Source: a virus. Taken from it: DNA of 41,568 nt. Every line of letters begins with the position of its first letter. Position 1 is the first letter of the stretch. The notes beneath the pieces are model-generated. The model ran no database searches. It saw only the letters and a list, made by a program, of their open reading frames with translations, and was not told the origin of the DNA. Both the position numbers and the translations under genes were made by a program. The DNA is taken from IMG/VR virus record IMGVR_UViG_3300021963_000249, positions 1 to 41,568 of that record; one strand, 5' to 3'. Below are positions 23,821 to 30,757 of the stretch, piece after piece.

Positions 23821-23859
23821 AAGTAAACATAACTATTATTATTTATAATATGTTTACTT
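23821..23859 (-). repeat. 11-bp inverted repeat enclosing the HNH late promoter
   Basis: AAGTAAACATA (minus 23859-23849) can pair with TATGTTTACTT (minus 23831-23821), leaving a 17-nt loop that contains TATAAATA. The 3' arm ends two bases before the HNH ATG. A long transcript reading through the tRNA would fold this hairpin on the start; one from the late promoter would contain only the 3' arm. Confidence 0.75.
23840..23847 (-). promoter_or_regulatory. T4-type late promoter TATAAATA
   Basis: Exact TATAAATA on the minus strand within TATTATAAATAATAAT, 15 of 16 bases identical to the late promoter of the GIY-YIG gene at 2644-2651. It lies in the loop of the inverted repeat, 22 nt before the HNH ATG. 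Confidence 0.75.
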
Positions 23860-23864
23860 TTAAG

Positions 23865-24146
23865 TAGGAGCGGCGAGACTTGAACTCGCATAGCCGAAGC
23901 CGACGGATTTTCTTACCACTACGACTTTCGCCGCCTCATAGAGTTTGTGGTCTGGACTATACCTTCACCATACCTTTCAGATTAGGTGCTCCCCGTCTAG
24001 TCTCTACACCTTCATCTTGCGATGCTTGGCTCGGTATTGCCATTTTACAGGTTTCACCGAATTTGAGGAGTTACACTCATAAGGTTTCCCAAATGAGGCT
24101 CAATTTTACATAAGTCCGTTGTGTCTACCGATTCCACCACGCTCCC
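23865..24146 (-). tRNA. tRNA-Leu(UAA) interrupted by a group I intron
   Basis: Exon 1 is 24146-24112 (GGGAGCGTGGTGGAATCGGT...ACGGACTT) and exon 2 is 23911-23865 (AAAATCCGTCGGC...CGCTCCTA). Spliced, they give an 82-nt class II tRNA. The 7-bp acceptor stem pairs GGGAGCG with CGCTCCT. Anticodon stem CGGAC/TCCGT-type pairing, a variable arm CGGCTTCGGCTATG, T-loop GTTCAAGTC and discriminator A are present. The break lies between U34 and A35 of the UAA anticodon, the same place as the cyanobacterial and plastid tRNA-Leu intron. CCA is not encoded. It probably supports translation of UUA/UUG codons in an AT-rich phage, if the intron splices. Confidence 0.9.
23912..24111 (-). ncRNA. 200-nt group I intron in tRNA-Leu anticodon, no ORF
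   Basis: The 5' exon ends in CTT, which can pair with an internal GAG (TTGAGCC) as P1 with the required U-G at the splice site; the intron ends in G. Conserved core strings match the cyanobacterial tRNA-Leu intron in order: TCGGTGAAACCT, GGCAATACCGAGCCAAGC, GTAGAGACTAGACGGG (minus of about 23991-24008), then TATAGTCCAGACCACAAAC. A GCGAAAGTCG hairpin comes before the 3' end. Length is 200 nt, shorter than the roughly 250-nt Anabaena form I remember. No endonuclease ORF lies inside. Likely self-splicing by inference only. Confidence 0.88.
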
Positions 24147-24189
24147 GTGATGTGAGACCATTATAACTCAAAGAGTTGTAGTGGTCAAG

Positions 24190-24262
24190 TGCAGGTTGCG
24201 AGGATTGAACTCGCCTTCGCCGCTTTATGAGAACGGTCCATTCACCAGATTGGTAAACCTGC
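24190..24262 (-). tRNA. tRNA with CAU anticodon (Met or Ile2)
   Basis: 73 nt. Acceptor GCAGGTT pairs fully with AACCTGC, with discriminator A. Anticodon stem CCGTT/AGCGG with loop CTCATAA gives anticodon CAU. T-arm is GCGAG-TTCAATC-CTCGC. The D-stem has three good pairs. The loop CTCATAA is found in both elongator tRNA-Met and the lysidine-modified tRNA-Ile2 that reads AUA, so identity cannot be settled by sequence alone. CCA not encoded. Second of three clustered tRNAs. Confidence 0.85.
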
Positions 24263-24266
24263 ACGA

Positions 24267-24354
24267 TACGAGTGCCTGGATTCGAACCAGGTCAAAGCCG
24301 CTAATCTGGCGGAAAGAGTTTATAAGACTCCTCTGACTACCAAGTCTCACTCGC
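24267..24354 (-). tRNA. Unusual class II-like tRNA, apparent anticodon UAU
   Basis: 88 nt. The acceptor GCGAGTG pairs with CACTCGT (one G-U), and the T-arm CCTGG-TTCGAAT-CCAGG is perfect. The anticodon stem GGAGT/ACTCT encloses CTTATAA, giving UAU (Ile, AUA). Yet a 23-nt variable region with a CCGC/GCGG stem marks a class II tRNA (Leu, Ser or Tyr). The D-arm is short and base 8 is A instead of the usual U. It could be a degenerate tRNA or have an altered identity. Confidence 0.6.
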
Positions 24355-24375
24355 AAAAAACCCTTAGATTAGGGT
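24355..24375 (-). terminator. Rho-independent terminator after phd-like gene
   Basis: Minus strand ACCCT-AATCTA-AGGGT followed by TTTTT. The antitoxin stop codon lies in the loop, and the tRNA cluster begins at once downstream. Partial readthrough would feed the tRNAs; the 5-bp stem is modest. Confidence 0.6.
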
Positions 24376-24542
24376 GCTTCGTTGTTTAATTCAGTGTGTA
24401 TTCGTATCAAATCTTCATCGGCAGGTATCATTACTGCTGCCTTTCCATTCTCATCTACAATACCTATTTGCTCTCCGTTTTCAACTCTCTCTACAAGTTC
24501 ATCAAAACGCTCTTGAAACTCATCCACTGTGAAAACTTCCAT
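24369..24542 (-). CDS. Phd/YefM-like antitoxin-family protein
   Basis: 57 aa (MEVFTVDEFQERFDELVERV...). The pattern is that of the prevent-host-death family: an N-terminal strand and helix (FTVDEFQERFDELVERVENG), then EQIGIVDENGKAAVMIPADED, where the G-x-x-x-A-V-M-I/V-P segment is the typical second strand. Phd proteins bind operator DNA and neutralise a Doc/RelE-type toxin. No toxin gene is next to it, so here it may repress transcription or counter a host toxin. It has overlapping early (TGCTATAAT) and late (TATAAATA) promoters upstream and a terminator on its stop codon. Confidence 0.7.
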   Translation of the reverse strand: MEVFTVDEFQERFDELVERVENGEQIGIVDENGKAAVMIPADEDLIRIHTELNNEAP

Positions 24543-24557
24543 CTCAGTTGTTTCGGA

Positions 24558-24593
24558 TATTTATATTATAGCATCAATCTTCGCAAATGGCAA
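24558..24593 (-). promoter_or_regulatory. Overlapping early and late promoters upstream of phd-like gene
   Basis: TTGCCA (24593-24588), 17 nt, TGC-TATAAT (24570-24565), then immediately TATAAATA (24565-24558) on the minus strand. This would permit host-sigma early and phage-sigma late transcription of the antitoxin-like gene. It overlaps the end of the upstream 66-aa gene. Confidence 0.65.
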
Positions 24594-24774
24594 GGTCGGC
24601 ATACTCGATCTGATCAGGTTCAAGATTTGCAGTCACAACTTCCAGGACATTCATAAACTCTTGAACGGTTTCACACTCAACCATTTTTTCATTACCTTCA
24701 TTGCTGATAAGAAGGAAAGTGCGAGTGCAAACGTCAATCACAATGCCCAGAACAGATTCTTGTGCAGTGCTCAT
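24574..24774 (-). CDS. Small acidic hypothetical protein
   Basis: 66 aa starting MSTAQESVLGIVIDVCTRT; this ATG is preferred to an upstream GTG at 24798, which falls only a few bases after the promoter -10. The protein looks like one small alpha/beta domain (SVLGIVIDVCTRTFLLISNEGNEKMVECET) with an acidic C-terminus (EPDQIEYADLAICED). No family recognised. It is directly under a consensus TTGACA-17-TATAAT promoter, so early and strong expression is expected. Confidence 0.65.
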   Translation of the reverse strand: MSTAQESVLGIVIDVCTRTFLLISNEGNEKMVECETVQEFMNVLEVVTANLEPDQIEYADLAICED

Positions 24775-24800
24775 TAGGTGGTTCCGTTGATTACCCACAT

Positions 24801-24829
24801 ATTATAGGGGGTCTTGGGTCTGGTGTCAA
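24801..24829 (-). promoter_or_regulatory. Consensus sigma70-type early promoter
   Basis: TTGACA (24829-24824), 17-nt spacer, TATAAT (24806-24801), a perfect match. It overlaps the last codons of the glycine-rich gene and drives the 66-aa gene, the antitoxin-like gene and, by readthrough, the tRNA cluster. Confidence 0.85.
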
Positions 24830-25755
24830 GTGGGTTCGATCACGACTCTGGCGTTTCCGTTCACGCTGCCACCAGTACCCCTGTTGGGATCGTTGAATCC
24901 ACCCTCAATAGTATTAGCAAAAATTCTAGTAACCCCACCAGTTACATAAGAAGGATTTATGTATCCAGATCCACCGCCTCCACCAGATGCTGCGCGGGTT
25001 CCAGATCCAAAGTCATCACCACCACCGCCGCCACCGCCGCCGAAGTAACCTCCACCGCCGCCACCGCCGCCAGACCAGTTGGGGGATGATCCAGAACCTT
25101 GCCCGCCTGTACCGCCTTGCAGTGCCGATCCAGGAGTTGCTGAGGTTCCTGACCCGTTACCAGCACCACCTCCACCGCCTTGTGTGCCGCCAGATCCACC
25201 TGTTGAACCAGTTACAGAGTCTGGTGAATTTCCACCATTATTTCCAGAAGGAGCACCACCGTGCCCTCCCTGAGCACTTCCTGATCCACCAACAGAAGGA
25301 GCACCGCCTCCACCGCCACCTGCCATCATTATTGCAGAAGGTTGACTTACTGATGGTCCAAAGAACATTCCAGCATATCCACCACCTCTTTCACCACGAT
25401 TAAATCCACTTCCACTTCCAGGTCTTGATGGACCACCACCAGTATTCAGTTGAATTGTATAAGTTTGTCCAGATGAAAATGAAACAGTCCCTATTGAATA
25501 ACCACCAGTTCCACCAAATCCTTCACCTTGCCCACCTTGTCCCCACATCTTAACTGTGGCACTAAAAGTTCTTTGAGCAGTGAGTGTATATGTAGTTGAT
25601 GTTCCACCATCAAGAATTAATGCACCATTAGAACTCAAATTCCATTCTGTTAAACTATTAACTGATGGAGATACTGTAAAGTCTATTGATCCGGATCCTG
25701 TTATAAATCCATATGCTCTGGCACTTAATGATGATAGTGTTCCAAGTATTGGCAT
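24826..25755 (-). CDS. Glycine-rich tail adhesin
   Basis: 309 aa (MPILGTLSSLSARAYGFITGSG...). The first 70 residues form a beta-type fibre head. From about 70 onward a glycine-rich domain runs (MWGQGGQGEGFGGTGGYSIGTV, GGGGGGAPSVGGSGSAQGGHGG, GGGGGGGGYFGGGGGGGG) and ends with GNARVVIEPT. This is the phage glycine-rich domain seen in tail tips and polyglycine adhesins. GC content is visibly higher in the glycine blocks. The start overlaps the upstream stop (TAATG). Probably a receptor-binding or needle protein at the baseplate. Confidence 0.75.
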   Translation of the reverse strand: MPILGTLSSLSARAYGFITGSGSIDFTVSPSVNSLTEWNLSSNGALILDGGTSTTYTLTAQRTFSATVKMWGQGGQGEGFGGTGGYSIGTVSFSSGQTYTIQLNTGGGPSRPGSGSGFNRGERGGGYAGMFFGPSVSQPSAIMMAGGGGGGAPSVGGSGSAQGGHGGAPSGNNGGNSPDSVTGSTGGSGGTQGGGGGAGNGSGTSATPGSALQGGTGGQGSGSSPNWSGGGGGGGGYFGGGGGGGGDDFGSGTRAASGGGGGSGYINPSYVTGGVTRIFANTIEGGFNDPNRGTGGSVNGNARVVIEPT

Positions 25756-26411
25756 TACGCAAATTTCGCTAGTGATCCAAAAACAGTGAATGTTGCATCA
25801 GCAGTCTTTACAATTGAATACGTATAGGTATTAATTGAATTGGTGAATCCTGCACTTGGAGCAGTTCCACCCTGCCATTTTGGTGAAACAGATGATCCAT
25901 CAATCGTAAATCCGCTTGCATATCTTGCAGTTCCACCCTGAGTACTCAGGACAGTAATAGTTACACTTTTACCAATTGGAAGAATAGTATTCAAAGTTGT
26001 AGAAGAATTTCCTCTAATATTAAAAGTCCAGTTAGCAGAAGCATCAGCAGTATAATAAAATAAAGTTCCAGAAAGGATATCTAGATTAATTGTTCCAGTT
26101 AATGCAGTTGATGATACATTTACGTTTTCAAAGAGTTGTTGAACAATACCAGTTCTTTCAAAGGTAATTGTATTTGCAATTCCAATATTATTTTGAGCGA
26201 ATGTAACTATACCAACGTTATTTGTGGTTACCGTTATGGTATTCCCTATGCCGACTTCAACTTTTGAGTTTGCATTAGAGATAATACTTGTTGATCCAAA
26301 TCCAACAGCAGATTCTTCTAAACCAAAGACTTGTCCATAAAAATGAACATTGCCATTGAATACTGCATTTTTATTATGAAACTTTGAGTCTTGTGGTTTA
26401 AAATCTGGCAT
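25755..26411 (-). CDS. Tail/baseplate structural protein (fibre-like)
   Basis: 218 aa, starting MPDFKPQDSKFHNKNAVFNGNVHFYG. The N-terminal half has beta repeats (VGIGNTITVTTNNVGIVTF). The C-terminal half (YYTADASANWTFNIRGNSS, ... KSVTITVLSTQGGTARYAS) resembles the fibre module common in T4-like cyanophage structural proteins. It sits between the spike gene and the glycine-rich adhesin with a translationally coupled downstream gene. Precise location in the virion unknown. Confidence 0.7.
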   Translation of the reverse strand: MPDFKPQDSKFHNKNAVFNGNVHFYGQVFGLEESAVGFGSTSIISNANSKVEVGIGNTITVTTNNVGIVTFAQNNIGIANTITFERTGIVQQLFENVNVSSTALTGTINLDILSGTLFYYTADASANWTFNIRGNSSTTLNTILPIGKSVTITVLSTQGGTARYASGFTIDGSSVSPKWQGGTAPSAGFTNSINTYTYSIVKTADATFTVFGSLAKFA

Positions 26412-26415
26412 AATA

Positions 26416-27225
26416 TTACTCTTCTACAAACTTACCTTGCCCTATTGCTCTCTCTTGTGCCGCTAACGATCTTGTTTCAGAATTAGATTCACCGACTTGC
26501 AATTGATTTGTTGGTTTTTCCTCAGTGAAAGGTTGAACTGACTCAAAATATTGTGCATCGGCAGCAGCAGAACGTTCCAAATCGCTAGTGGAGCTTGTAT
26601 AAGTTCCAGTTATTCGATCATATGACTTTCCAAGTGATGAATCACCCTCAGCAACACCTGCCTTATCTGGTGTTGGAGCACCATCAGGAATTCTGGGTTC
26701 TTCAAAGTATTCTTGTGGCCAAACGTAAGTATCTTTGAAAACAATTCCACCAAACATAACATCAAATGGTGTCAGGTTGCCCATTAGAGCATCAACGTTT
26801 GCTATATTTGCTTTAAGATCTATTTTGTTTCCTGCCTGTATCTTAATATTGTTTCCTGCTCTTAAAGTTAGATTTTGATCAGCATCTACTACAATGTTTG
26901 CTCCACGAATTCTAACTTGTCCATTTTTTTCAGCAGTAATCCATACATCACCATTTTTTCCAGTAATAATGATGTCAACACCAGTCGATTTACTTTTTTG
27001 ACCACCAATAATTTCAATTGATTGATCATTATAAATGTGAAACATTCCACTATTGGTCATACCAACTAGTGAAATATCTCTATTATCAGTAACTGCATAC
27101 AAATCATAAAAAGATGTACCACTCAATCCCATCTGAGGGTTGCCAGTATCAATCCTAAAATTTGGACTGAAAGTATGATGCTTTCTTCTTTGCCAATTTT
27201 GTTTTTCTAGTGGTCTGTTTGCCAT
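26416..27225 (-). CDS. Baseplate spike protein, gp5-like C-terminal beta-helix
   Basis: 269 aa. The central part (about residues 60-150) has short-period repeats with alternating hydrophobics (VDIIITGKNGDVWITAEKNG, VRIRGANIVVDADQNLTLRAGNN, IKIQAGNKIDLKAN). This is the triple-stranded beta-helix seen in the gp5/VgrG membrane-piercing needle. In T4 this helix and the OB domain are one protein (gp5); here they appear as separate adjacent genes (this one and 27228-29342). Inferred role: central puncturing needle. The C-terminal ~100 residues are low-complexity and acidic. Confidence 0.7.
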   Translation of the reverse strand: MANRPLEKQNWQRRKHHTFSPNFRIDTGNPQMGLSGTSFYDLYAVTDNRDISLVGMTNSGMFHIYNDQSIEIIGGQKSKSTGVDIIITGKNGDVWITAEKNGQVRIRGANIVVDADQNLTLRAGNNIKIQAGNKIDLKANIANVDALMGNLTPFDVMFGGIVFKDTYVWPQEYFEEPRIPDGAPTPDKAGVAEGDSSLGKSYDRITGTYTSSTSDLERSAAADAQYFESVQPFTEEKPTNQLQVGESNSETRSLAAQERAIGQGKFVEE

Positions 27226-27227
27226 AA

Positions 27228-29342
27228 TTATCTGCTAATACAATCGATTTGTTGCTTAACTGCACCTTGATATGTTTCTCTTGGTTTTAGTCTAGCTTTT
27301 AAGACCGCACCATAACCTCTTCTAGTTCTAACTCTCAGTTCTGGTGAATCTTTAACTTCAACAACGTTAGTCGTCTCACTATTTATTGGTAATACTTTAA
27401 CAATCTCTCCTTCTCCCTCAGGAGATACTTCTATCTTATATTCAACTTCTGGATTGTTTATATCGACAACAACATCGTCTGGTGTATAATTTAATCCTGG
27501 TTCCACAATAATAATATTATCAATTACGTAAGGTCCTGTTGAATTTTCATAAGTTTCATCATCTATTCCTGCAGGAGTTTCTTCTGGTGCATCGATTGGA
27601 TAATTTTCACCTTCTGAAACTAGATAAATGTCAACTACTTTTCCACCTTTTACAACTGCTCTGGCAATAGCACCTCTTCCTTGCTTACAATCATCAACAA
27701 TTTCGACAAACGGTGGGAAGTCATAACCAGAACCACCATTCAGAACATCAATTCCTATAATACTTCCAGTTGCAGATCCAGCTTCTCCAACAATTGACCC
27801 AAGTATTGCCTTTCCAACTGCTCCTTTTCCACGTCCTCCAAATATTTTAACCTTTGTTCCACCACAATTAGATGGAAATGCCCCAGAGCAATTTGATACT
27901 GCACCTTTAAATCCTTTTGCAGAAAAATCTTTTTTCAAAAGATCAAGAGATCCAGCAATTTTTGAAAGATCACTAACTGCATCTGCAACATCACCTACAC
28001 TATCGACAAAAGATTTTGCAATAGATGCTGCCTCGTTTGCAGATTCTATAATTGACGTGATAGGAATTCCAGGTTGATCATTTGGACCTCTTCCAATTAC
28101 CCACTTATTTGCTGGTGCCGAAACATAACTTGGTTTGATTTCATCACAAGAAATATTATTTCTTGGACTGAGTAAACTTTCTGCACTAGATCTCAAAAAG
28201 TCAACTACTTGAAATCCTAATTGAATTGGTGTAACTGCAAGAATAAGTGGAGTTAATAGAGTATCAGTTATATCGATAATATGATTTACTAATCCACCGA
28301 TAAATTGATTTGCAACACAACCCACAAAATTAACTACATTTTCAGCAACTGCCTGTAATAAACCATTTACGGTATCACCAATTGCGCTTAAAATTGTATT
28401 TGTAATACAGGGTAAAGCATCTTGGATTGCTTTCACACCAGGAACATATCCGTTCTGAGCAGCAACTCCTGCAATATGAGCAGCTCGATCACTTCCAGTT
28501 GCTGCAAAAACAAGTGCATATGCAGTATTATATGCAGTCTTTAATCCTAAGTTTAAAGTTGCCGCTAAACTGCGATATGTATTATTCATCAAATCATTGA
28601 TGAGACCACTTGATATCTTCTGTATTTTTTCTGTTACTTTTGCAATTTCTGCTGAAATTAACTCTTGTACACCACCAATTGCGCCAGAAACTTTATCCGT
28701 GATTGTTTGAATTCTATTTACAAAGTTATCAATCTCTGTGGACATCTTCTGAACTGTTGTAGCAGAAGATCCAGATGCTGCTTTTATAACATCTCCAACA
28801 CCAGTGAAAGCGGATCTTTCATCTGGACCAATCTTCTTCGCTTGTTGTGGTGGTACAATTCTTGGAGATTTTTGTGAAGTAGTATTATTTTCATTCGACT
28901 CATTTTTTACAATATATGCACCATCATTATCAACTTTTCTTGTATAACCAGTATAAGGTTCAAATGGTTCTGTGTATTGATCAGTTGAAACTTTTGAGGT
29001 TCTAGGAAGAACTCCAAGAATTACAGGGACGTTAAGATCATTTCCATCTAAGAAAAATCCAAATACGGTGTCACCAGGTGAGATGGCAACACTCATTGAC
29101 TGGTTTGCTCCTCCTGATCCGGCAGTTGTCGGGAGCATAACTTGCGCCCAACGAAGTTTGTCATCTGGAAGTATTTCTTTTTCTGGTGAGTCGTATCCTA
29201 AAATACGAACTTTATATCGGTGACTCCATCCACCACCATTAATCTGTTCACGATGATTTCCCTCTGGTGGAACCTGTCCGATCCACCATATAAATCCATC
29301 TCTTCCTATAAAATTACTTTTTATTAAAGACTGATCTAACAT
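27228..29342 (-). CDS. 5: gp5-like baseplate hub protein (OB-fold) without lysozyme
   Basis: 704 aa. Residues 1-115 match the gp5 N-terminal OB fold (FIGRDGFIWWIGQVPP, YKVRILGYDSPEKEILPDD, SPGDTVFGFFLDG, PVILGVLPRT). T4 gp5 continues into a lysozyme domain, which is not visible here. Instead there is a long helical segment (about 170-400) and then beta modules with GSGYDFPPFVEIVDDC and GLNYTPDDVVV. It sits between a gp27-like hub and the separate spike gene, as expected for the hub core. The lysozyme function may be supplied by the protein at 30758-32668. Confidence 0.75.
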   Translation of the reverse strand: MLDQSLIKSNFIGRDGFIWWIGQVPPEGNHREQINGGGWSHRYKVRILGYDSPEKEILPDDKLRWAQVMLPTTAGSGGANQSMSVAISPGDTVFGFFLDGNDLNVPVILGVLPRTSKVSTDQYTEPFEPYTGYTRKVDNDGAYIVKNESNENNTTSQKSPRIVPPQQAKKIGPDERSAFTGVGDVIKAASGSSATTVQKMSTEIDNFVNRIQTITDKVSGAIGGVQELISAEIAKVTEKIQKISSGLINDLMNNTYRSLAATLNLGLKTAYNTAYALVFAATGSDRAAHIAGVAAQNGYVPGVKAIQDALPCITNTILSAIGDTVNGLLQAVAENVVNFVGCVANQFIGGLVNHIIDITDTLLTPLILAVTPIQLGFQVVDFLRSSAESLLSPRNNISCDEIKPSYVSAPANKWVIGRGPNDQPGIPITSIIESANEAASIAKSFVDSVGDVADAVSDLSKIAGSLDLLKKDFSAKGFKGAVSNCSGAFPSNCGGTKVKIFGGRGKGAVGKAILGSIVGEAGSATGSIIGIDVLNGGSGYDFPPFVEIVDDCKQGRGAIARAVVKGGKVVDIYLVSEGENYPIDAPEETPAGIDDETYENSTGPYVIDNIIIVEPGLNYTPDDVVVDINNPEVEYKIEVSPEGEGEIVKVLPINSETTNVVEVKDSPELRVRTRRGYGAVLKARLKPRETYQGAVKQQIDCISR

Positions 29343-29356
29343 TTTACTCTACCTTA

Positions 29357-30751
29357 TTATCCAAACGTGTCTCTGACTAACTTCATCGAAGTATAAGATC
29401 CATTCGAATCAAAATGATGACACAGTGCTTTAATCATATATAGACCACTTTGCGCCTGATCAAACTCTTTCTTTTTAGAAGTAGATGTTGCCGGAAATTG
29501 ACATTTGATCATATCACCTGCTCTTAGATTTGTATTTGATGGAACAGTCATTGTCAACATCTGAACAAAAATACTATTATATCTTGTTAAAGACTGCGAT
29601 TGATACTTTAATGCCTCTGCATTTTTTTCTGTTGAAACATCTTCATCATAAACTCCACGATCTAGTATTGATGCAACTGTTCTTGATGGTGCTTTTCCAA
29701 GATCTATCAAAGGTTTAACTGCAATAGAATATGGAACATCTTGTGGTTGTGGCGCAGGTAAAGGGGAATATGAAGCAACAGAAGGAATTGCTGCGCTTCC
29801 TTCAACGATCGCTGGTGGAAAAGATTGTAAACCCTTTGTATACTTCTCTTTATCATAGTCTACAAAATTAACCCTAAAAGTATAAGGATCAAAAACAACT
29901 CTTTTACTGGCGTATGCACCTAGTCTAAGATTTTCAATAAGTTTTTCATTCTTATTTGTACTATAAGATAGAATGTTATAATCATTATTTCTTGCTAATC
30001 TAGACTGATTAACATCAGTATAAGTATATGTTGCTTTTGGACCTCTCTTGATCAACTCATCAATTGATTTGAAAAATAAACCCTCAACTGTTTGGAAAAA
30101 TACAAATCCCGCAGTTGCATCCTTTTCCGACATTTCAGGAACTGCTTTGGATGCTAAACTAACCAAAAGACTAAATGGTTTGCGAGAATTTCCTAAAAAT
30201 CCATAAGTGTTAATAGTTTTATCTACCTCAATCTTCTTTGTTGGTTTTAAAAATTCTTTGATAATGTTCTCCGCAGAAACTGAAATTGGAGATGATGTTG
30301 GATATTTTTTTGTTACTGATTCCGTTTCGTTTAGAATTGCTTCTCTTGAAGTTAAATTCAATACCAACATCTCTCTTTGAGTTTCACTTACAACATTAGC
30401 AATATTTGAGACATATAACGTATCACCAGTAGCATAATCTATTCCAGGATTTGATGGTGAGTTACCAGCAACTTTAAATAGAACTCTTTCACCACCCCTT
30501 AATGGAAGACCTTGATACACTGATTGTCTTGATCCATCAGGAGTCATACAATTTATATCAGCATTCTGCGAATTATTTGAACCTGATACAACACCATTAT
30601 CAACAATTACGATTGTTGCAGTAACAGTAGGTGAAAAAATATCTTCATAATAATCAACAGAAATAGTACCTAATCTAACATCGATGGTCTTACCACCACC
30701 TCTTTGTTCAAGGATAAGGGATTCGTATATTGACCTATCGATTGCTGCCAT
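29357..30751 (-). CDS. 27: gp27-like baseplate hub protein
   Basis: 464 aa (MAAIDRSIYESLILEQRGGGKTIDV...). The N-terminal ~210 residues have the sequence character of hub proteins of the gp27/gpD type (VDYYEDIFSPTVTATIVIVDNG, RVLFKVAGNS, SREAILNETESV). The C-terminal part has a second beta domain (AGDMIKCQFPATSTS). In T4 gp27 forms the trimeric ring that receives gp5. Here it lies beside the gp5-like OB gene, which supports the call. Sequence divergence keeps confidence moderate. Confidence 0.65.
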   Translation of the reverse strand: MAAIDRSIYESLILEQRGGGKTIDVRLGTISVDYYEDIFSPTVTATIVIVDNGVVSGSNNSQNADINCMTPDGSRQSVYQGLPLRGGERVLFKVAGNSPSNPGIDYATGDTLYVSNIANVVSETQREMLVLNLTSREAILNETESVTKKYPTSSPISVSAENIIKEFLKPTKKIEVDKTINTYGFLGNSRKPFSLLVSLASKAVPEMSEKDATAGFVFFQTVEGLFFKSIDELIKRGPKATYTYTDVNQSRLARNNDYNILSYSTNKNEKLIENLRLGAYASKRVVFDPYTFRVNFVDYDKEKYTKGLQSFPPAIVEGSAAIPSVASYSPLPAPQPQDVPYSIAVKPLIDLGKAPSRTVASILDRGVYDEDVSTEKNAEALKYQSQSLTRYNSIFVQMLTMTVPSNTNLRAGDMIKCQFPATSTSKKKEFDQAQSGLYMIKALCHHFDSNGSYTSMKLVRDTFG

Positions 30752-30757
30752 TTATGA

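Noticed and set aside
23912-24111. Intron searched for an internal endonuclease ORF
   Set aside because: All frames are interrupted and the whole insert is only 200 nt; the core strings take up nearly all of it.
23865-24354. tRNA cluster considered as a phage integration attachment site
   Set aside because: No integrase gene or duplicated tRNA end is present, and the phage type is lytic.
24369-24774. Possible toxin-antitoxin pair of the Phd-like protein with the 66-aa neighbour
   Set aside because: The neighbour shows no Doc, RelE or other toxin signature, and the two genes have separate promoters.
24987-25403. His/Arg-rich and Pro-rich frames opposite the glycine-rich adhesin
   Set aside because: Glycine codons GGN read backwards give Pro, His, Arg and Thr repeats; composition artefact.
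24826-25755. Tandem glycine-rich repeats considered as a CRISPR or DNA satellite array
   Set aside because: No regular repeat-spacer period; the repetition follows glycine codons in an intact reading frame.
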